A stretch of 6,503 bases of DNA from an uncultured Bacteroidota bacterium (GTDB lineage Bacteria; Bacteroidota; Bacteroidia; Flavobacteriales; UA16): positions 1 to 6,503 of the forward strand of contig CACAUH010000070.1 of assembly GCA_902535565.1 (NCBI GenBank), written 5' to 3'. The position numbers and the translations under genes were made by a program. Numbering within the stretch: the first letter of the stretch is position 1; the number at the start of each line of letters is the position of its first letter. The notes below the pieces were generated by a model. It worked only from the letters and a program-made list of their open reading frames with translations. It was not told the DNA's origin and did not search any database. Positions 4,136 to 6,503 of the stretch are shown here, in pieces.

Positions 4136-5998
4136 ATGTTTTCAATTTTGCATCGTTCAGGGGCTGCCCGAATTGTGTTCAGTCAACTCCTTTTGGGGCT
4201 TGGCTTACTTGGCATTACTTGTGAGTCTAGGGCTGCTTTTGAATCGTTGTCTTATGAGATGGTGAATGGAGAGGCGGGGACGGGTGTTTTTCGAATATTC
4301 GCCAACTTCTCCGACTCAGAGGATGAATTGATTGCCATTTTTGGAAACGCAGATCATCATATGTCTCTCGATGGTGACCTTGGCTCAGATTTGGATGAGT
4401 CTGGAGTGCCGGAGAGTTGGTTTACAATAGGCGAGGAGCCCTCCAGCCTCAATGCATTGTACACGGTCGGTATGACGGATGCATTGGATGCATTGGCGAA
4501 TGGAACGGGGTTCACAGTGAATTCGGATGCCGGTGGTATGATTTTCACCCATCCCGGTGCAATGGAGCAGGCAATGGCAGGAGAAGACTTGAAGGTTCTG
4601 ATTGGCCAATTCCAGTTGAACGGTGGCCAAGCGGAATTGTCAATGAGTCTCTATTGGAAGAGCGCCATGGGAGCATCGGTCGAGACCTTCGACGTGAGTT
4701 TGTTGTTTCCTTCCGCTAGTGCTTTGGGATGCACTGATTTGGATGCTTGCAATTACGCCGAATCGGCCGCTATTGATGACGGTTCTTGTGCGTATGCGAC
4801 GAGCACTGTGGATTGCAATGGACTTTGTTTCAATGATACCGACCTTGATGGTGTCTGTGATGAAGATGAAATTGAGGGGTGTACAAATCCCGTTGCAGAC
4901 AATTTTTCGGAGCTGGCCACAGAAGATGATGGCACGTGTATAGTCCAGGGGTGCACCGATGTGGCAGCAGACAATTTTGACCAAACTGCGACGTCAGATG
5001 ATGGCGGTTGTTTGTTTGTCGGTTGCTTGGATGTCGACGCTTTGAATTTTGACCTTCATGCGAATGCCGAAGGTGATTGCGAATACGCCCCTCCTGGCTT
5101 CTCCGGAGCGTCTTGGGAGCAGGTTGGAACATGGGAAGGCACGCCCGTCTACAGAATCTACATTGATTTTGTCAATGTGAACGACCAATTAATCGCCCTG
5201 TTTGGGACATCAGAGAGTCCGCTTTTGCTTTCCTCTTCGGACAGCTTCTTGCAAGATGGAATGGGCAACAGTCTCGCCATGGTCACATCGATGGACCTTT
5301 CTGATTCTTGGGTAACCATTGGCCAGAGTTCAGAAGGAGAAGGTGGATTGTATCAGGCTGGCATGGAGTCGGCCTTTGCCAATTTTGAATCAGGGGGGGA
5401 GTTGCTTGTGGATTCTTACTCTGGAGGCATGTGGTTTTCCTCGCCATCTGAAGAGCCCAATGGTGCCCGAACTTATCCCGTTGAAGGGCGAGCGCTGGTG
5501 GGACAAGTCATCACAAATGGACAGGTCTCGTGCCATTGGAATGTGCGGTGTGAATCCCCGTCAGGCGAGCAGTATTCTGAAGTCGTTGACATGCAGTTTC
5601 CCCTTGGAACGCTGGGTTGTGTCGATGTGGAAGCGTGCAATTTTGATGAGAGTGCGGAACTCAGCGATGGCAGTTGCGAGTTTGAAAGCTGCGCAGGGTG
5701 TACGTTGGCCAACGCAGCCAATTTTGATGCTGAAGCCACCATTGACGATGGCTCATGCACCATTGAGGGATGCACTTACGAAGAAGCAGACAACTATGTT
5801 CCTGAAGCCAACTCGGACGATGGCTCATGTTATTTCGGCGATGTCATCTGCGGTCTCGGAACTGTTTGGGACGAGGACAGCGAAACATGCATTTGGACAG
5901 ATACCTGCCCCACAGACATTGATGGGAATGGCTACAGGGGCATGAATGACCTGTTGCTTCTGCTGGCCAACTTCGCCTCTTTTTGCGAAGTCGAATAA
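4136..5998 (+). CDS. Large secreted modular protein: duplicated domain, seven Cys repeats, dockerin-like C-terminus
   Basis: The 620-residue product begins with a probable signal peptide (about residues 1-33: a basic start, a hydrophobic core around LLLGLGLLGI, then S-R-A before AFESL). C29 is not in a proper lipobox. Domain A (35-197) is followed by one 21-residue Cys repeat (198-218), a TSP3-like Asp-rich segment (DCNG ... DTDLDGVCDEDE, 226-245) and three more Cys repeats (248-268, 272-292, 296-315). Domain A' (322-493) is a diverged copy of A and is followed by three Cys repeats (494-514, 521-541, 545-565). A segment with ICGLGTVWDEDSETC follows, and the end carries the calcium-loop-like DIDGNGYRGMND (594-605). 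The protein is very acidic, as expected for an extracellular calcium-binding or surface protein. The exact role is unknown. I see no typical type IX sorting domain at the end. The start is supported by the signal peptide, not by a ribosome binding site. The next gene, 42 bases downstream, carries the same repeat. Confidence 0.88.
   Translation: MFSILHRSGAARIVFSQLLLGLGLLGITCESRAAFESLSYEMVNGEAGTGVFRIFANFSDSEDELIAIFGNADHHMSLDGDLGSDLDESGVPESWFTIGEEPSSLNALYTVGMTDALDALANGTGFTVNSDAGGMIFTHPGAMEQAMAGEDLKVLIGQFQLNGGQAELSMSLYWKSAMGASVETFDVSLLFPSASALGCTDLDACNYAESAAIDDGSCAYATSTVDCNGLCFNDTDLDGVCDEDEIEGCTNPVADNFSELATEDDGTCIVQGCTDVAADNFDQTATSDDGGCLFVGCLDVDALNFDLHANAEGDCEYAPPGFSGASWEQVGTWEGTPVYRIYIDFVNVNDQLIALFGTSESPLLLSSSDSFLQDGMGNSLAMVTSMDLSDSWVTIGQSSEGEGGLYQAGMESAFANFESGGELLVDSYSGGMWFSSPSEEPNGARTYPVEGRALVGQVITNGQVSCHWNVRCESPSGEQYSEVVDMQFPLGTLGCVDVEACNFDESAELSDGSCEFESCAGCTLANAANFDAEATIDDGSCTIEGCTYEEADNYVPEANSDDGSCYFGDVICGLGTVWDEDSETCIWTDTCPTDIDGNGYRGMNDLLLLLANFASFCEVE
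4238..4726 (+). repeat. Duplicated domain, copy A (residues 35-197)
   Basis: The copy contains FRIFANF ... DELIAIFG (52-70), ESWFTIG (93-99), LYTVGM (108-113), GGMIF (133-137) and VLIGQ (154-158), and ends at LGC of the first Cys repeat. The same landmarks occur in the same order in copy A'. The composition suggests a beta-rich extracellular domain. I recall similar 'DSWVTIG' motifs in other marine bacterial secreted proteins but cannot name a family. Confidence 0.7.
4727..5080 (+). repeat. First Cys-repeat cluster: four GCT...DDGSC-type units plus a TSP3-like insert
   Basis: Units are at residues 198-218, 248-268, 272-292 and 296-315. Each has Gly-Cys at the start, Asn-[Tyr/Phe] in the middle, and D-D/E-G-x-C at the end, about 20 residues from first to last Cys. 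The first unit has an extra Cys (DACNY). Between units 1 and 2 lies a segment with D-x-D-x-D-G spacing (DTDLDGVCDEDE), typical of calcium-binding TSP3-like repeats. The cluster follows domain A directly. Confidence 0.8.
5099..5614 (+). repeat. Duplicated domain, copy A' (residues 322-493)
   Basis: Landmarks matching copy A are YRIYIDF ... DQLIALFG (339-357), DSWVTIG (390-396), LYQAGM, SGGMWF and ALVGQ. The copy again leads directly into LGC-x-D-x-x-ACNF. Divergence is high at the protein level, so the duplication is old. Confidence 0.7.
5615..5830 (+). repeat. Second Cys-repeat cluster: three units
   Basis: Units are at residues 494-514, 521-541 and 545-565 and end in SDGSC, DDGSC and DDGSC. 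The last two share an exact 14-base DNA repeat, GACGATGGCTCATG (5744-5757 and 5816-5829), which suggests more recent duplication or conversion than in the first cluster. Confidence 0.8.
5915..5950 (+). other. Dockerin/EF-hand-like calcium loop in the secreted protein
   Basis: DIDGNGYRGMND (residues 594-605) followed by a Leu-rich helix has acidic or amide residues at loop positions 1, 3, 5 and 12 and Gly at 6, fitting a dockerin type or EF-hand calcium loop. Only one loop is present, whereas a classical type I dockerin has two. It sits 15 residues from the C-terminus and is bracketed by Cys 591 and Cys 617. Confidence 0.6.
5970..5991 (+). repeat. Perfect 7-base-pair hairpin in the last codons
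   Basis: ACTTCGC (5970-5976) and GCGAAGT (5985-5991) are exact reverse complements around the 8-base loop CTCTTTTT. The hairpin ends five bases before the TAA stop at 5996-5998. No U-tract follows, so a classical intrinsic terminator is unlikely. It might stabilise the 3' end of the message or modulate readthrough into the next gene. Confidence 0.45.
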
Positions 5999-6040
5999 GA
6001 ACAAATTCATTGGGATATAAGACCACTTAACCTCCAAGCC

Positions 6041-6503
6041 ATGAGATTAATTCAAATTTTTATTGTTCTCGCTGCGACAGTTTCACATCATGTGATGGTT
6101 GCTCAGGACACACCTGGTTGTACCGCCACTTTTGCGGGCAATTACAATCCCAGTGCAACCATCAATGACGGGTCATGTGATTATGATCTTGCTCAGATGT
6201 TGGACGAAGGGCATTGCATAGGAAGCTTGATTGACGAAGGCGCTTTTTGGATTGATTTCCAAGGCATTTCTTACCAAGGTGGCGTGATTATTCATGTGAA
6301 CCCGGATTTGGGAAAAGCCTTGATTTGCGATGAGGAGAATTACACGGAAAATGGCCAGTCTACATGGCAATGGGGATGCTATAACGAGTCTATGGGCAGC
6401 ACGTCTTGTGGATTGTATCAGGGATTTCAAAACACCCAGACCATCAACATGGCTGCGTGCTTGGATTCCGAGGGTGCCCCATCAATGGCTTGGGATGTGG
6501 TAA
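6041..6503 (+). CDS. Secreted protein with one Cys repeat and a DUF1566/Lcl-like domain (3' truncated)
   Basis: ATG 6041 opens a frame that runs to the right edge without a stop (154 complete codons). Residues 1-22 are a probable signal peptide (MRLIQIFIVLAATV ... MVAQ, cleavage likely near A21-Q22, as is common in this phylum). Residues 26-46 form one Cys repeat of the same type as in the upstream gene, ending in NDGSC. From about residue 73 the sequence reads YQGGVIIHV (78-86), WQWGCYN (109-115), GFQNTQTI (128-135) and A-A-C (138-140). This follows the order seen in DUF1566/Lcl C-terminal-like domains of Bacteroidota surface proteins (YQGG-I-I-F-x ... WGC ... QNT-x-x-I ... C); the match is from memory and the domain is cut here. 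The gene lies 42 bases after the preceding stop, on the same strand, so co-transcription is likely. No Shine-Dalgarno sequence is visible. The biochemical role is unknown. Confidence 0.8.
   Translation, partial: MRLIQIFIVLAATVSHHVMVAQDTPGCTATFAGNYNPSATINDGSCDYDLAQMLDEGHCIGSLIDEGAFWIDFQGISYQGGVIIHVNPDLGKALICDEENYTENGQSTWQWGCYNESMGSTSCGLYQGFQNTQTINMAACLDSEGAPSMAWDVV

Noticed and set aside
4158..4224. Possible lipoprotein signal around Cys 29 of the secreted protein
   Set aside because: The residues before the Cys are G-I-T, which does not fit a lipobox; an ordinary signal peptide cleaved near S-R-A fits better.
4062..4265. A 67-codon frame starting TTG with a signal-like hydrophobic stretch
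   Set aside because: It overlaps the start of the 4136 gene in a different frame; its hydrophobicity comes from the same DNA that encodes the real signal peptide.
5319..5945. A 208-codon forward frame inside the large secreted protein
   Set aside because: It runs through the domain A' and Cys-repeat region in another frame; its own translation is a meaningless mix, while the main frame has conserved repeats.
1..6503. CRISPR array, tRNA, rRNA, insertion sequence or defence system
   Set aside because: No regularly spaced DNA repeats with spacers, no cloverleaf or rRNA signature, and no transposase, integrase, nuclease or other defence-type motif was seen; the Cys repeats are protein-level and in coding frame.

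Overview
The window looks like a chromosomal piece of a marine-type member of the Bacteroidota, probably Flavobacteriales-like. The evidence is the ~21-residue G-C-T ... N-[FY] ... D-D-G-S-C repeats in two secreted proteins, a SpoIIE-type phosphatase with the KPKDIVSGDFFW and SDGYQDQFGG signatures common in this phylum, starts that mostly lack a Shine-Dalgarno sequence, and a TTTG/TAnnTTTG-like promoter. This assignment is inferred from protein style; there is no rRNA or other marker gene here.

Layout, left to right. (1) 2-853, +: the C-terminal half of a flavin-dependent amine oxidase-like protein, cut by the left edge. (2) 854-1302: about 450 bases with no convincing gene, opening with a dense cluster of six-base palindromes and ending with a possible promoter and a clear GGAG ribosome binding site. 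(3) 1303-2016, +: an unrecognised polytopic membrane protein with about seven membrane segments. (4) 1997-3361, -: a membrane-anchored SpoIIE/PP2C-type Ser/Thr phosphatase whose last codons overlap the end of gene 3 in convergent orientation. (5) 3362-3489: a short divergent intergenic region with a degenerate tandem repeat. (6) 3490-3990, +: a small soluble hypothetical protein, possibly NTF2/SnoaL-like. (7) 3991-4135: a leader region holding a long-looped inverted repeat that encloses a 13-codon mini-ORF. (8) 4136-5998, +: a 620-residue secreted protein with two copies of a ~165-residue domain, each followed by Cys-rich repeats, and a dockerin/EF-hand-like calcium loop near its C-terminus. 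(9) 6041-6503, +: the start of a second secreted protein with one copy of the same Cys repeat followed by a DUF1566/Lcl-like domain, cut by the right edge.

The genes do not form one obvious pathway. Genes 8 and 9 are a plausible unit of secreted or cell-surface proteins: same strand, 42 bases apart, shared repeat. The phosphatase is a likely signalling output protein, but no anti-sigma factor, STAS-domain protein or kinase partner lies beside it. I see no mobile element, CRISPR array, tRNA or rRNA. The most unusual items are the modular secreted protein, the leader hairpin in front of it, and the perfect hairpin across its stop-proximal codons.
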